Below, in pieces: positions 43,897 through 52,582 of a stretch of 64,000 nt of DNA (position 1 is its first letter; each line of letters begins with the position of its first letter). The notes below the pieces were generated by a model. It had not been told where the DNA came from, ran no database searches, and saw nothing but the letters and a program-made list of their open reading frames with translations. Source of the DNA: Actinoallomurus sp050942425. GTDB taxonomy: Bacteria; Actinomycetota; Actinomycetes; Streptosporangiales; Streptosporangiaceae. Location of the stretch: the NCBI RefSeq assembly GCF_050942425.1, contig NZ_CP192063.1:10230001-10294000 (forward strand). Direction: 5' to 3'. The position numbers and the translations under genes were made by a program.

Positions 43897-44028
43897 CGGA
43901 CGCCCCGTCATGCCGGTGAGGATCCCGGCCGGTCGACGCCCCGGCCCGATCACCCCCGACCGAGGTCGTACCGGCGTCGACTTTCGGCCGATGCCGGTCC
44001 GCCCCACGACGACCTACCGTTGACACCC

Positions 44029-45300
44029 ATGAGCGGTATGGCGGTATCCCGCCCTGACCACCCGTCCCTCCTGCCCGCCCTCCTCCTCGCGCCCGAACCG
44101 ACGGAGCAGATCCGGCGGTCGCCCCGCGACTGGGCGGTGGACATCGCCTGCTTCGTCCTGGCAGTGCTGTCCGGGGCACTCATGTTGCTCCTCACCTCCC
44201 AGGGATCGCCCCCGCCCGATCACCCGCCACGCCTGCTCGACGTGACCATCGGCGTGCTGGGCTGCCTCGGCCTGTGGATACGCCGGCGCCGACCGGTCGA
44301 GCTCGGAATCACCCTGAGCGTGCTGAGCGGCGTCTCCTCGACGGTCGTCGGGGCGTCGTGCATCGCCCTGTTCACGGTCGCCGTACACCGGCGTTTCCGC
44401 ACGGTGGCACTGGTCGCGCTGGTGAATCTGGCCACCGGCCTGGAGTACGCGGCGGCGTTCCCCGACCCGAAGAAGTCCTACTGGGCCGAGGTCGCGAGCG
44501 GCGCCGCGTACACCTTCATCATCAGCGCGGCGATCGTCGCCTGGGGGATGTTCGTCCGCGCGCGACGGCAGCTCATCCTGTCCCTGCGCGATCGCGCCCT
44601 GCGGGCCGAATCCGAGCAGCAGCTCCGCGTGAAGCAGGCCCGGCACCAGGAGCGCGCGCGGATCGCCCGGGAGATGCACGACGTGCTCGCCCACCGCATC
44701 TCCCTGCTGAGCGTGCACGCGGGCGCGCTGGAGTTCCGTCCCGACGCTCCTTCGGAGGAGATCGCGAAGGCGGCGGGTGTGATCCGGGCCAGCGCGCACC
44801 AGGCCCTGCAGGACCTGCGCGAGGTGATCGGCGTGCTCCGCGAGGACGAGGCGGAGGACACCCCGGAGCGCCCCCAGCCGAACATCGCCGACCTGCCCAC
44901 GCTCATCGACGAGTCGCGGCGCGCCGGCATGACGGTGCGGTACGAGAACCGGCTGCACGACCTGGGCGCCGTGCCCACCGGCATCGGGCGCAGTGCCTAC
45001 CGCACCGTCCAGGAGGCGCTCACGAACGCCCGCAAGCACGCCCCGGACGCCACGGTGAGCGTGGTCGTCGACGGGTCGGCGGGCGCCGACCTCACGATCG
45101 ACGTGCGCAACCCGCTGGTCAACACCGCGTCGGGGATCCCGGGCTCGGGTACGGGGCTGATCGGCCTGGCCGAACGCGCCACGCTGTCCGGAGGACGCCT
45201 CGAACACGGGCCGACGCCGGACGGGGAGTTCCACATCCGGGCGTTCCTGCCCTGGCCCGCCGAACCGGCCCGCGCCGACGCGCCCGGCACGGACGCCTGA
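44029..45300 (+). CDS. NarL-type sensor histidine kinase
   Basis: 423 residues. About five membrane helices in the first 190 residues (WAVDIACFVLAVLSGALMLLL is the first). The HisKA_3 dimerisation helix holds the phospho-accepting H217 in AREMHDVLAHRISLLSVHAG. An HATPase domain follows with QEALTNARKHAPDA and GSGTGLIGLAERATLSGG. There is little extracellular domain, so it probably senses in the membrane. ATG 44029 is taken as start. A GTG at 43732 overlapping the upstream stop would add 99 residues made of the 21-bp repeat and Pro/Arg-rich sequence; this is less likely. The partner regulator follows 52 bp on. Confidence 0.9.
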   Translation: MSGMAVSRPDHPSLLPALLLAPEPTEQIRRSPRDWAVDIACFVLAVLSGALMLLLTSQGSPPPDHPPRLLDVTIGVLGCLGLWIRRRRPVELGITLSVLSGVSSTVVGASCIALFTVAVHRRFRTVALVALVNLATGLEYAAAFPDPKKSYWAEVASGAAYTFIISAAIVAWGMFVRARRQLILSLRDRALRAESEQQLRVKQARHQERARIAREMHDVLAHRISLLSVHAGALEFRPDAPSEEIAKAAGVIRASAHQALQDLREVIGVLREDEAEDTPERPQPNIADLPTLIDESRRAGMTVRYENRLHDLGAVPTGIGRSAYRTVQEALTNARKHAPDATVSVVVDGSAGADLTIDVRNPLVNTASGIPGSGTGLIGLAERATLSGGRLEHGPTPDGEFHIRAFLPWPAEPARADAPGTDA

Positions 45301-45352
45301 TCCTCATCCATCCGTCACACCGCCACGCGCCGAGCCCCATTACTGTGTCCCC

Positions 45353-45994
45353 GTGACCATTCGCGTGCTGATCGTCGACGATGACGCATTGGTCCGTGCG
45401 GGCCTGTCGATGATGCTGGCCGGAGCCGACGATCTGCGGATCGTCGCGGAGGCCGGCGACGGCTCCGAGGTCGCCGCGCTCGTCGTCGAACACACGCCGG
45501 ACGTCATCCTCATGGACATCCGGATGCCTCGCATGGACGGTCTCGCCGCGACGGAGGCCCTCCGGGCCCGCGACGGCGCCCCCGAGATCGTCATCCTGAC
45601 CACCTTCGACGCCGACGAGCACGTCCTGCGTGCGCTGCGGGCGGGCGCCGCCGGGTTCCTGCTCAAGGACACCCCGCCGGGCGAGATCATCAACGCGATC
45701 CGGCGCGTCGCCGCCGGCGAACCGATCCTCTCCCCCAGCGTCACCCGCCGCCTGATCGCCCACGTCGCCCACACCCGCCACAACCCCGCCGAAGAACGCC
45801 TCGCCCGCCTCAGCGACCGCGAACGCGAGGTCGTCGTCGCCATCGGCCAGGGCAAGTCGAACGCCGAGATCAGCTCCGAGCTCTACATGAGCGTCGCCAC
45901 CGTCAAGGCCCACGTCTCCCGCCTCCTGGCCAAGCTCGAACTCAACAACCGCGTCCAGGTCGCCCTCCTCGCCCACGACGCCGGACTCGTCTAG
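45353..45994 (+). CDS. NarL/LuxR family response regulator
   Basis: 213 residues, GTG start. Receiver domain with acidic pocket IVDDD (residues 7-11), phospho-accepting D55 in VILMDIRMPRMDG, and the Lys of LLKDTPPGE. C-terminal LuxR helix-turn-helix LSDREREVVVAIGQGKSNAEISSELYMSVATVKAHVSRLLAKL. It is phosphorylated by the adjacent kinase. The ABC exporter after the tRNA gene is the natural candidate target, since actinomycete kinase/regulator/FtsX-ABC sets often form one unit. Confidence 0.93.
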   Translation: MTIRVLIVDDDALVRAGLSMMLAGADDLRIVAEAGDGSEVAALVVEHTPDVILMDIRMPRMDGLAATEALRARDGAPEIVILTTFDADEHVLRALRAGAAGFLLKDTPPGEIINAIRRVAAGEPILSPSVTRRLIAHVAHTRHNPAEERLARLSDREREVVVAIGQGKSNAEISSELYMSVATVKAHVSRLLAKLELNNRVQVALLAHDAGLV

Positions 45995-46024
45995 TCCCCG
46001 GATCCGGTATTCTTATGGCGTCAC

Positions 46025-46097
46025 GCGGACGTGGCTCAGTTGGTAGAGCATCACCTTGCCAAGGTGAGGGTCGCGGGTTCGAATCCCGTCGTCCGCT
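46025..46097 (+). tRNA. tRNA-Gly (anticodon GCC)
   Basis: 73 nt. Acceptor stem GCGGACG (46025-46031) pairs with CGTCCGC (46090-46096), discriminator T. D-arm GGCTCAGTTGGTAGAGC, anticodon loop TTGCCAA closed by TCACC/GGTGA with GCC at 46058-46060, T-loop GGTTCGAATCC. CCA is not encoded. Close match to the bacterial tRNA-Gly(GCC) consensus. Confidence 0.97.
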
Positions 46098-46114
46098 CTC
46101 GGATTGTCATACTC

Positions 46115-46133
46115 GCCGCCCCTTCGGGGCGGC
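46115..46133 (+). terminator. Terminator of the tRNA-Gly transcript
   Basis: Perfect 7-bp stem GCCGCCC / GGGCGGC with loop CTTCG, 18 nt after the tRNA 3' end. Followed by a pyrimidine-rich but not T-rich stretch. Confidence 0.65.
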
Positions 46134-46373
46134 TTCGCCGTCTCTGCTGCTAGTCCAGGGGGACGACCCCCTGGAACCCCCGGTGCCGGGCTCCGCCCGG
46201 CCCCCCGCGTCCCATCCGAAGCGGCTTCCGTGTTTCCGGTGCTTGCCCAGGAAAACGGCCCCTTCGAACCTGGAGTAGCGGCTGACGGCGCCGCTGATGG
46301 TGTTCTCAGGTACACCCCGCTTGGCCTGTTAAGCCCATCGAGCGGACCTCGGGTTCTCCATAGCTTCGTCTTC

Positions 46374-47144
46374 ATGAACAGAAGCACCCTGGGCGCTCCC
46401 GAGGCGCTACGGCTCGTTTCGGTACGGAAGGTCTACGGCACTGACGGTACGAGTGTCACCGCGCTGGACGATGTCTCACTGACCCTGCCGAAGGGCACCT
46501 TCACGGCCGTCATGGGTCCGTCCGGCTCCGGTAAGAGCACGTTGCTGCAGTGCGCCGCGGGCCTCGACCGGCCGTCCAGCGGCAAGGTGTTCGTCGACGG
46601 CGCCGAGATGAACGGCGGGACCGAGACGGAGCTGACGAAGTTCCGCAGGCGGCGGATCGGCTTCATCTTCCAGCAGTTCAACCTGCTTCCCACCCTCAAT
46701 GTGCTGCAGAACGTCACCCTTCCGCTCTGGCTGGCCGGCCGGAAGGCGGACGGCCGGCACGCGCGCGAGATCCTCACCGCGATGGGGCTCGGGGAGCGCC
46801 TGCGGCACCTCCCGGCCGAGTTGTCCGGCGGCCAGCAACAGCGCGTCGCGATCGCGCGGGCGCTGGTCACGAACCCTTCGGTGATCTTCGCCGACGAGCC
46901 GACCGGTGCGCTGGACACGCGCAGCGCGCGTGAGGTGCTGGGCCTCCTGATGCGGGCGGTGCACGAGCAGGGCCAGACCGTGGTGATGGTGACGCACGAC
47001 CCGGTCGCCGCTTCCTATGCGGACATGGTCCTTTTCCTGGCGGACGGCCGACTCGCCGGCGAGCTGATCCGGCCGACGGCCGAGGCCGTGGCCGAGCGGA
47101 TGACACATCTGGGCGAGCGGACCGCGCTCCGGAAGGGAGCCTGA
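46374..47144 (+). CDS. ABC transporter ATP-binding protein (MacB/LolD type)
   Basis: 256 residues. Walker A GPSGSGKST, Q-loop FIFQQFNLLPTLNVLQNV (typical of MacB-class exporters), signature LSGGQQQRVAIARAL, Walker B VIFADEPTGALDTRS, switch VMVTHDPVA. The ATG at 46374 has no Shine-Dalgarno sequence, so a leaderless message is possible. It lies 1 bp before the permease gene. Such ATPases pair with FtsX-like permeases in export of peptides or lipids, or in bacitracin-type detoxification. Confidence 0.92.
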   Translation: MNRSTLGAPEALRLVSVRKVYGTDGTSVTALDDVSLTLPKGTFTAVMGPSGSGKSTLLQCAAGLDRPSSGKVFVDGAEMNGGTETELTKFRRRRIGFIFQQFNLLPTLNVLQNVTLPLWLAGRKADGRHAREILTAMGLGERLRHLPAELSGGQQQRVAIARALVTNPSVIFADEPTGALDTRSAREVLGLLMRAVHEQGQTVVMVTHDPVAASYADMVLFLADGRLAGELIRPTAEAVAERMTHLGERTALRKGA

Positions 47145-47145
47145 C

Positions 47146-48501
47146 GTGTTCGGACTGGCGCTTCGCTCGCTCCGGCACCGGGCCGGGGGCTTCCTGGCGA
47201 CGTTCGTGTCCATGGTGTTCGGGGCGGCGATGGTGATGGCGTTCGCCTCGCTACTGGACACCGGCATGGCCGCGGGAGTGCCCGCGGCGAGCCGGAAGTC
47301 GCTCGTCCTGATGGCCGTCGTCGTCGGCGGCTGGGGGCTCATCATGGTGGCCTTCTCGGTCACCTCCACTCTCACGTTGGTCGTGCGGCAGCGGGCCGCG
47401 GAGCTGGCGCTGCTGAAGAACGTGGGCGCCACGCCGATGCAGATCGGCCGCATGATCGTCGGTGAGACGTCCGTCGTCGCGCTGGTCGCCGGCCTGGTGG
47501 CCATCCCGCCGGCCGCTCTGGCCGGCCGGGGCCTGCTGTCGTTGCTGACGTCCACGGGACGGGTCGCCGACGGCGTCGGATACGCGTTCGGCTCGTACGC
47601 GCTGGGCATCGGGCTGGGCGTCACGTTCGCGGCGGCGACCACGGCCGCGGTGATCACCGTGCGGGGCAGCGTACGGTCGCGGGCGGCGGAGGCCACGCGG
47701 AGCGCCGCATCGGATGGTGGCCGCATGAGCCGCAAGCGGGCGGTCGCCGGGGTGGCGTTCCTCCTCCTGGGCGCCGGTCTGGCGGTCACGACGGCGACCG
47801 CGATGCGTGGCAAGGGCATCGACGCGATGCAGACGGCCGGTCAGACGTCCATCTGGACGTCCATCGGGTTCGCGCTCCTGGGGCCGGCTCTGGTCGGCCG
47901 GGTGACCGCCGCGCTCGCCCGGCCTCTGGAGAAGGCCGGTGTCCCCGCCTACCTGACGGTCAACCACGTCCGCCACCGGTCCGGTCAGCTGGCGAGCGCG
48001 TTGATGCCGGTCATCCTGTTCACCGGCATCGCCACCGGCACGCTGTACATGCAGTGGATCGAGAACGCCGCGACCGCCGCGTCGGGTGTGGTCAGCACGG
48101 CCGACCAGAAGACGACCGAAACGTTGAACTTCACGGTGATCGGCATGCTGGTCGTCTTCTCGGCGATCATGCTGATCAACACGCTGGTCGCGGCGATGAC
48201 GTACCGGCGCGGTGAGTTCGCCCGGCAGCGGCTCGTCGGGCTCACCCCGCCGCAGGTCCTGAAGGCGGTCGCGGTGGAGGGCGTGATCCTGACGGTGCTC
48301 GGCGTCGCGTCCGGGACGGTCGCCGGCCTGTTCACGATCGTGCCGTACAGCGTCGCCCGGACTGGACGGGCACTGCCGGACGTGGGCGCCGGCACGTACC
48401 TCGGCGTCGTCGTCATCGCCGCGGCACTGACCCTCGGAACCGGCCTGGCCGCCGCCCGGCGGGCGATCCGGACGCCGGCGGTGGAGGCGGTGACCCGCTG
48501 A
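47146..48501 (+). CDS. FtsX-like ABC transporter permease
   Basis: 451 residues, GTG start. Two FtsX modules: an N-terminal helix and a triplet (VAFSVTSTLTLVVRQRAAELALLKNVGATPMQIGRM), and a second triplet near residues 330-440 (VIGMLVVFSAIMLINTLVAAMTYRRGEFARQRLVGLTPPQVL). The RxAELALLKNVGATPxQ motif is the FtsX/MacB family signature. There are about eight helices in all and it lacks the large extracellular domain of MacB. Forms the membrane part of the exporter with the preceding ATPase. Possibly regulated by the two-component system upstream. Confidence 0.9.
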   Translation: MFGLALRSLRHRAGGFLATFVSMVFGAAMVMAFASLLDTGMAAGVPAASRKSLVLMAVVVGGWGLIMVAFSVTSTLTLVVRQRAAELALLKNVGATPMQIGRMIVGETSVVALVAGLVAIPPAALAGRGLLSLLTSTGRVADGVGYAFGSYALGIGLGVTFAAATTAAVITVRGSVRSRAAEATRSAASDGGRMSRKRAVAGVAFLLLGAGLAVTTATAMRGKGIDAMQTAGQTSIWTSIGFALLGPALVGRVTAALARPLEKAGVPAYLTVNHVRHRSGQLASALMPVILFTGIATGTLYMQWIENAATAASGVVSTADQKTTETLNFTVIGMLVVFSAIMLINTLVAAMTYRRGEFARQRLVGLTPPQVLKAVAVEGVILTVLGVASGTVAGLFTIVPYSVARTGRALPDVGAGTYLGVVVIAAALTLGTGLAAARRAIRTPAVEAVTR

Positions 48502-48508
48502 GCCGGCG

Positions 48509-49126
48509 TCAGACCAGGGCGATGACGGCCGCGACGAGGAAGGCCGCGGCGGGCACCGCCACCGCGACGACGGCGGGCCATGCCCAGGTCACGACCGGCT
48601 CGGTCGCTCCCGTCGACGGACGGCGGGACTGCTCCTCGGCCATCTCCCGCAGCTGCTCGACGGCGTAGTCGGTCTGCGTGCGTCCCCGGACGTACTCGGC
48701 GACGCTGTCGGGCAGTTTCCGCTCCTCGCGGCGGGCCTTGGCCTCCATGCGCGCGCGGTTGCGCGGGGAGATCTGCAGGACGAACGCCCGGAACCGGCGC
48801 CCGTCGGCGTGGACGTACACGGCGTCGCCGCCCTCGATCCGCTCGACCGCGCCCCACGGCACCCGCACGTCGCGGATCAGGTTGTGGAAGCGGACGGCCT
48901 CGTCGTCGGCGACGATGCGGGGCCGGAGCCCGATGACGTACGCGACGCCGCAGCCGAGGATCATGATGGTCGCGGCGACCAGCGAGGCGTCGTCGTCGCC
49001 TCGCCAGACGATGTCGACGAGGTTCGCGGCGGCGAAGACCATCCAGCCCCAGCCGAAGAAGCGCGCGGCCGGCGGCCGGAACATCTTGGCGCCCGCCGGA
49101 GTCTTCGGGAACACGGCGGCGGTCAC
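48509..49126 (-). CDS. Membrane protein with bacterial PH-like domain
   Basis: 205 residues, GTG start overlapping the adenosine deaminase stop (GTGA). Two N-terminal helices (RFFGWGWMVFAAANLVDIVW and ATIMILGCGVAYVIGL) are followed by a PH-like module IVADDEAVRFHNLIRDVRVPWGAVERIEGG. A helical, charged region follows and then a C-terminal helix (VVAVAVPAAAFLVAAVIALV). This organisation is common among actinobacterial bPH proteins of unknown function. Co-translated with add, but no functional link is obvious. Confidence 0.75.
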   Translation of the reverse strand: MTAAVFPKTPAGAKMFRPPAARFFGWGWMVFAAANLVDIVWRGDDDASLVAATIMILGCGVAYVIGLRPRIVADDEAVRFHNLIRDVRVPWGAVERIEGGDAVYVHADGRRFRAFVLQISPRNRARMEAKARREERKLPDSVAEYVRGRTQTDYAVEQLREMAEEQSRRPSTGATEPVVTWAWPAVVAVAVPAAAFLVAAVIALV

Positions 49127-50208
49127 GAGTGCGATCGCCACTTCAGCTGCGCGAACCCCGGCTTGATGACGCCGTTGATCAGCTCGAGGCGCTCGTCGAA
49201 GCCGAGGAAGGCGGACTTCATGGCGTTGACCGTGAACCACTGCAGGTCGTCCCAGCCGTAGTCGAACGCCTCGACGAGCTTGGCGAACTCCTCCGACAGC
49301 GTGGTGCCGCTCATCAGCCGGTTGTCGGTGTTGACGGTCACCCGGAAGTAGAGGCGGCGGAGCAGCCCGATGGGGTGCTCGGCGATGGACTTGGCCGCGC
49401 CGGTCTGGACGTTGGAGCTGGGGCACATCTCCAGGGGGATGCGCTTGTCCCGGACGTACGCCGCGAGCCGCCCGAGCCGGGGGCTCTCCGCGTCGCGTTC
49501 GGCGATGTCGTCGATGATGCGCACGCCGTGGCCGAGCCGGTCGGCGCCGCACCACTGGATGGCCTGCCAGATGGACGGCAGGCCGAACGCCTCGCCGGCG
49601 TGGATGGTGAAGTGGGCGTTCTCCCGCTGGAGGTACTCGAACGCGTCGAGGTGCCGGGTCGGCGGGTATCCCGCCTCCGCGCCGGCGATGTCGAAGCCGA
49701 CCACGCCCTCGTCGCGGTAGCGGACGGCCAGCTCGGCGATCTCCATGCTGCGGGCCTGGTGCCGCATGGCGGTGAGCAGCGTGCCGACCCGGATGCCGTG
49801 GTCCCGGCCGCCGTCGGCGAAGCCCTTCAGCACCGCCTCGACGACCTGGTTCAGCGTGAGGCCGTTGCGGGTGTGCTGCTCGGGCGCGTAGCGGACCTCG
49901 GCGTAGACGATGCCGTCCTTGGCGAGGTCCTCGGCGCATTCGTACGCGACGCGGGTGAGGGCCTCGGCGGTCTGCATGACGCCGACGGTGTGGTCGAACG
50001 TCTCCAGGTAGCGCTCCAGCGAGCCGGAGTCGGACGCCTCCGCGAACCACGTGCGCAGCGCGCCGGGGTCGGTCGTGGGGAGCGCGTCGTAGCCCGTCTC
50101 GCGGGCGAGGTCCACGATGGTCTCCGGCCGCAGGCCGCCGTCGAGGTGATCGTGGAGGAGCACCTTGGGGGCCCGCCTGATGTCGTCGAGCACAGGGCGG
50201 TTCGTCAC
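49123..50208 (-). CDS. add: Adenosine deaminase
   Basis: 361 residues. Zinc motif LLHDHLDGGLRPET (HxH near residues 19-21), IHAGEAFG (catalytic Glu), RLGHGVRI, and VNTDNRLMSGTTLSEE for the metal Asp. VYAEVRYAPEQHT is also typical. It converts adenosine and deoxyadenosine to inosine forms, feeding the purine phosphorylase. GTG 50208 was used; a GTG 9 nt upstream is possible. The 83-bp gap to the peptidase upstream, on the same strand, suggests an independent promoter. Confidence 0.93.
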   Translation of the reverse strand: MTNRPVLDDIRRAPKVLLHDHLDGGLRPETIVDLARETGYDALPTTDPGALRTWFAEASDSGSLERYLETFDHTVGVMQTAEALTRVAYECAEDLAKDGIVYAEVRYAPEQHTRNGLTLNQVVEAVLKGFADGGRDHGIRVGTLLTAMRHQARSMEIAELAVRYRDEGVVGFDIAGAEAGYPPTRHLDAFEYLQRENAHFTIHAGEAFGLPSIWQAIQWCGADRLGHGVRIIDDIAERDAESPRLGRLAAYVRDKRIPLEMCPSSNVQTGAAKSIAEHPIGLLRRLYFRVTVNTDNRLMSGTTLSEEFAKLVEAFDYGWDDLQWFTVNAMKSAFLGFDERLELINGVIKPGFAQLKWRSHS

Positions 50209-50291
50209 GCCTCGCACATTACCCGCCGTACGCCCCTCCCATCGCCGTACGGACCCCTCGGCGCGGCGCTGAGGGGCCCGTACGGCGGCGT

Positions 50292-52157
50292 TCATCCTGT
50301 CGTGAGGGGCAGGCGCAGGGTCGAGCCGCCGAGCTGGACGGAGACCTTCGTGCCGGCCGGGTACCGCAGCGTGTAGTCGTGGTCGGTGGCCATGATCACG
50401 AGGCCGATACGGTGCCCCGGTTTGAAGGCGTAGTCGTACGGCACCAGCTTCCAGTCGAACGCGTACGTCCGGCCGGGCGTGATCGGCTCCGTCCGGGACG
50501 CGGAGTGGCGGTTGCGCACGTCCAGCCAGCCGCGCGTGACGATCTGGTAGGGCGTCTCCTTGGTGACGTACTTCTTCACGGTCCGGCAGCCGGGGTCGGT
50601 CGGGATGCTGTCGCCGAAGCACCACTGCTTGTCGGTGGCGGCGAAGTCGGCGAAGCGGGTGTCGGTGCCGTAGTCGACGAGCAGCGCGGACAGGTACGGC
50701 GACCTGCCGTCCACCGAGGCGTTCACCCGGATCTCGGGGGTGCCGCTGAGCCGCAGGCCCTTGGACAGCTTCGGCGTGAGGTAGATCAGGCGGTTCGGGT
50801 CCGCCTTGTCGGGCTCGGCGGTGAGCTGGTCCGCCGTGCGGGCGGGCGCGTCGACGAAGCCCTGGCGTCCACTGGGCACTCCCGCGCCGAGCGTGCCCGG
50901 CTGGCCGCCGCCCAGGCGCATGTCGACCGGGCGGGCGCCCGGCGCCGGCCAGTCCGGGGCGGTCGTCCACTGGCCCGGCGAGCGCTCGAAGTCGACCTTC
51001 GGCTCGGACATGACGCCGTTGGGGACGCCGTACAGCCAGTGCGCGAACCACCGGTTCGCCGTGTCGAGCCAGGCCTGTCCGCGCACGTCGATCGGGTCGT
51101 CGTGCTCGGCCTGGTGGATCCACAGCTTGCGCGGCACCCCGGCGCGGCCGAGGGCCTGCCAGAGGTTGAGGAACTGATTCGGCTTGACGTTCCAGTCGTT
51201 CAGGCCGCCGGTGACGAGGACGCTCGCCTTGAACCGGCCCGCCTTCTCGGCGAAGTTCCGCTCGTCCCAGAAGGCGTTGTAGTCGCCGCTGACGCGGTCC
51301 ATGCGCTTCTCGATCTCGTGCATGGCGGCGGTGCAGGCGGCCGGGTTCTTGCGGGTCAGCACGACCTTGGCGTGCAGGTCGGCGTCCTCGCCCTCGTACC
51401 CGCCGGGGGCGATCACCCCGCCGTTGCCCCGGTAGTAGTCGTACCAGCTGGCGACACCGGAGATCGACACGACGGTCTTCAGGCCCGCGACGCCGGTGGA
51501 GGCGGTGGCGAGCGGGAGGGTGCCGTCGTAGGACTTGCCGGCCATCGCCACGTTGTGGGTCGACCAACCGGCCGTGACGGGGCTGCCGTCGGCGGCGTAC
51601 GCCTTGGCCTTGCCGGTCAGCCACTCGACGACCGTCTTCATGGCCGTGGTCTCGGCGGGGCTGACCGCGCCGGGGCAGCCGTCGGACTCACCGGTGCCCA
51701 GGGTGCTGGCGGCCAGGACGGCGTAGCCGCGGGAGACGAAGTAGTTGTCGTAGTACACCCTGTTGTAGTTCGGCGGCGTCCAGGGCGCGGTCGACGGCGA
51801 CCAGGGCGCGAGGCGCGGGTAGTCGGTGACGTCCGCCGGGTGGTACGGGTCGTCGATGGTGCCGCTGAAGTAGGGGCTGCCCTCGAGGATGGAGGCGACC
51901 TTCAGGCCGGCGTCGGTCTCCTTGGGACGGGTCACGAACACCGCGACCCGGTCCTTCTTGCCGTCGTGGTCGCTGTCGACGGGCGTCTCGACGTAGACGG
52001 TCTGGCGGATGGCGTCCTTGAAGGAGAAGGTCGGCTGGGTCACGCCGTCCCGGATCACCACGCGGGGCGGAGCGGCGCGCTCGGCCGCCGCGGCCGGCAG
52101 TGCTCCGGCCAGCAGGCCGGTCGCACCCGCAAGGACGATCATCAACGTGTGCCGCAT
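50292..52157 (-). CDS. Secreted Xaa-Pro dipeptidyl-peptidase-like hydrolase (S15)
   Basis: 621 residues. Signal peptide RHTLMIVLAGATGLLAGALPAAAA. S15 family core: nucleophile Ser in MAGKSYDGTLP, Asp region VTGGLNDWNVKPNQ, His in WIHQAEHDDP, and a C-terminal beta-sandwich (PEIRVNASVDG to VQLGGSTLRLP). PepX enzymes release Xaa-Pro dipeptides. Some S15 members are esterases, so the exact substrate is open. GGGGAG precedes the ATG at 52157. As an extracellular proline-specific enzyme it could feed the opp peptide importer 12-20 kb away, which is inference. Confidence 0.85.
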   Translation of the reverse strand: MRHTLMIVLAGATGLLAGALPAAAAERAAPPRVVIRDGVTQPTFSFKDAIRQTVYVETPVDSDHDGKKDRVAVFVTRPKETDAGLKVASILEGSPYFSGTIDDPYHPADVTDYPRLAPWSPSTAPWTPPNYNRVYYDNYFVSRGYAVLAASTLGTGESDGCPGAVSPAETTAMKTVVEWLTGKAKAYAADGSPVTAGWSTHNVAMAGKSYDGTLPLATASTGVAGLKTVVSISGVASWYDYYRGNGGVIAPGGYEGEDADLHAKVVLTRKNPAACTAAMHEIEKRMDRVSGDYNAFWDERNFAEKAGRFKASVLVTGGLNDWNVKPNQFLNLWQALGRAGVPRKLWIHQAEHDDPIDVRGQAWLDTANRWFAHWLYGVPNGVMSEPKVDFERSPGQWTTAPDWPAPGARPVDMRLGGGQPGTLGAGVPSGRQGFVDAPARTADQLTAEPDKADPNRLIYLTPKLSKGLRLSGTPEIRVNASVDGRSPYLSALLVDYGTDTRFADFAATDKQWCFGDSIPTDPGCRTVKKYVTKETPYQIVTRGWLDVRNRHSASRTEPITPGRTYAFDWKLVPYDYAFKPGHRIGLVIMATDHDYTLRYPAGTKVSVQLGGSTLRLPLTTG

Positions 52158-52290
52158 CAGCCGCTCCCCTGGCGCCGACGAAAGATCATCGTTCAGCGTC
52201 CCGAGGAGTCCGGCGTCGGTCAACCGGCCGCCCCGGACTCGGCCGATGCTGGACACGCGGTTCACGGCGGTGTTCCTCTATGGTGCCGTC

Positions 52291-52581
52291 ATGTACCAGT
52301 ACCCGGCTCCGCCGCCCCCGCAGGATGACAGTGGAGCCACGACCTCGATGGTCCTCGGCATCCTCGGCCTCGTGCTGTGCGGCCTGCTGGCGCCCATCGC
52401 CCTGTTCATGGGCATTTCGGCCAAGCGGCGGATCCGCGAGAGCGGCGGGTACCTCGGCGGCGACGGTCAGGCGACGGCCGGCGTCGTGATGGGCGCCATC
52501 GGCACGGCCTTCATCGTCCTGGCGCTCGTGTTCCTGGCCATCGTCCTCATCGCCGCCGCCGCTTCCACCGGCAACCGCTGA
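52291..52581 (+). CDS. DUF4190 domain membrane protein
   Basis: 96 residues. A Pro/Tyr-rich N-terminus (MYQYPAPPPPQDDSG) is followed by two membrane helices separated by a short polar loop (GISAKRRIRESGG). The pattern SMVLGILGLVLCGLLAPIALFMG with GQATAGVVMGAIGTAF is the DUF4190 signature of small actinobacterial membrane proteins. Function unknown. It converges with deoA; only one base separates the two stops. No strong Shine-Dalgarno sequence was seen. Confidence 0.82.
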   Translation: MYQYPAPPPPQDDSGATTSMVLGILGLVLCGLLAPIALFMGISAKRRIRESGGYLGGDGQATAGVVMGAIGTAFIVLALVFLAIVLIAAAASTGNR

Positions 52582-52582
52582 G

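Noticed and set aside
46025..46373. Mobile-element attachment site at tRNA-Gly
   Set aside because: No integrase gene and no direct repeat of the tRNA 3' end found in the window.
46013..46387. Minus-strand frame containing DDGIRTRDPHLGK
   Set aside because: This peptide is the well-known antisense translation of tRNA sequence; it overlaps tRNA-Gly.
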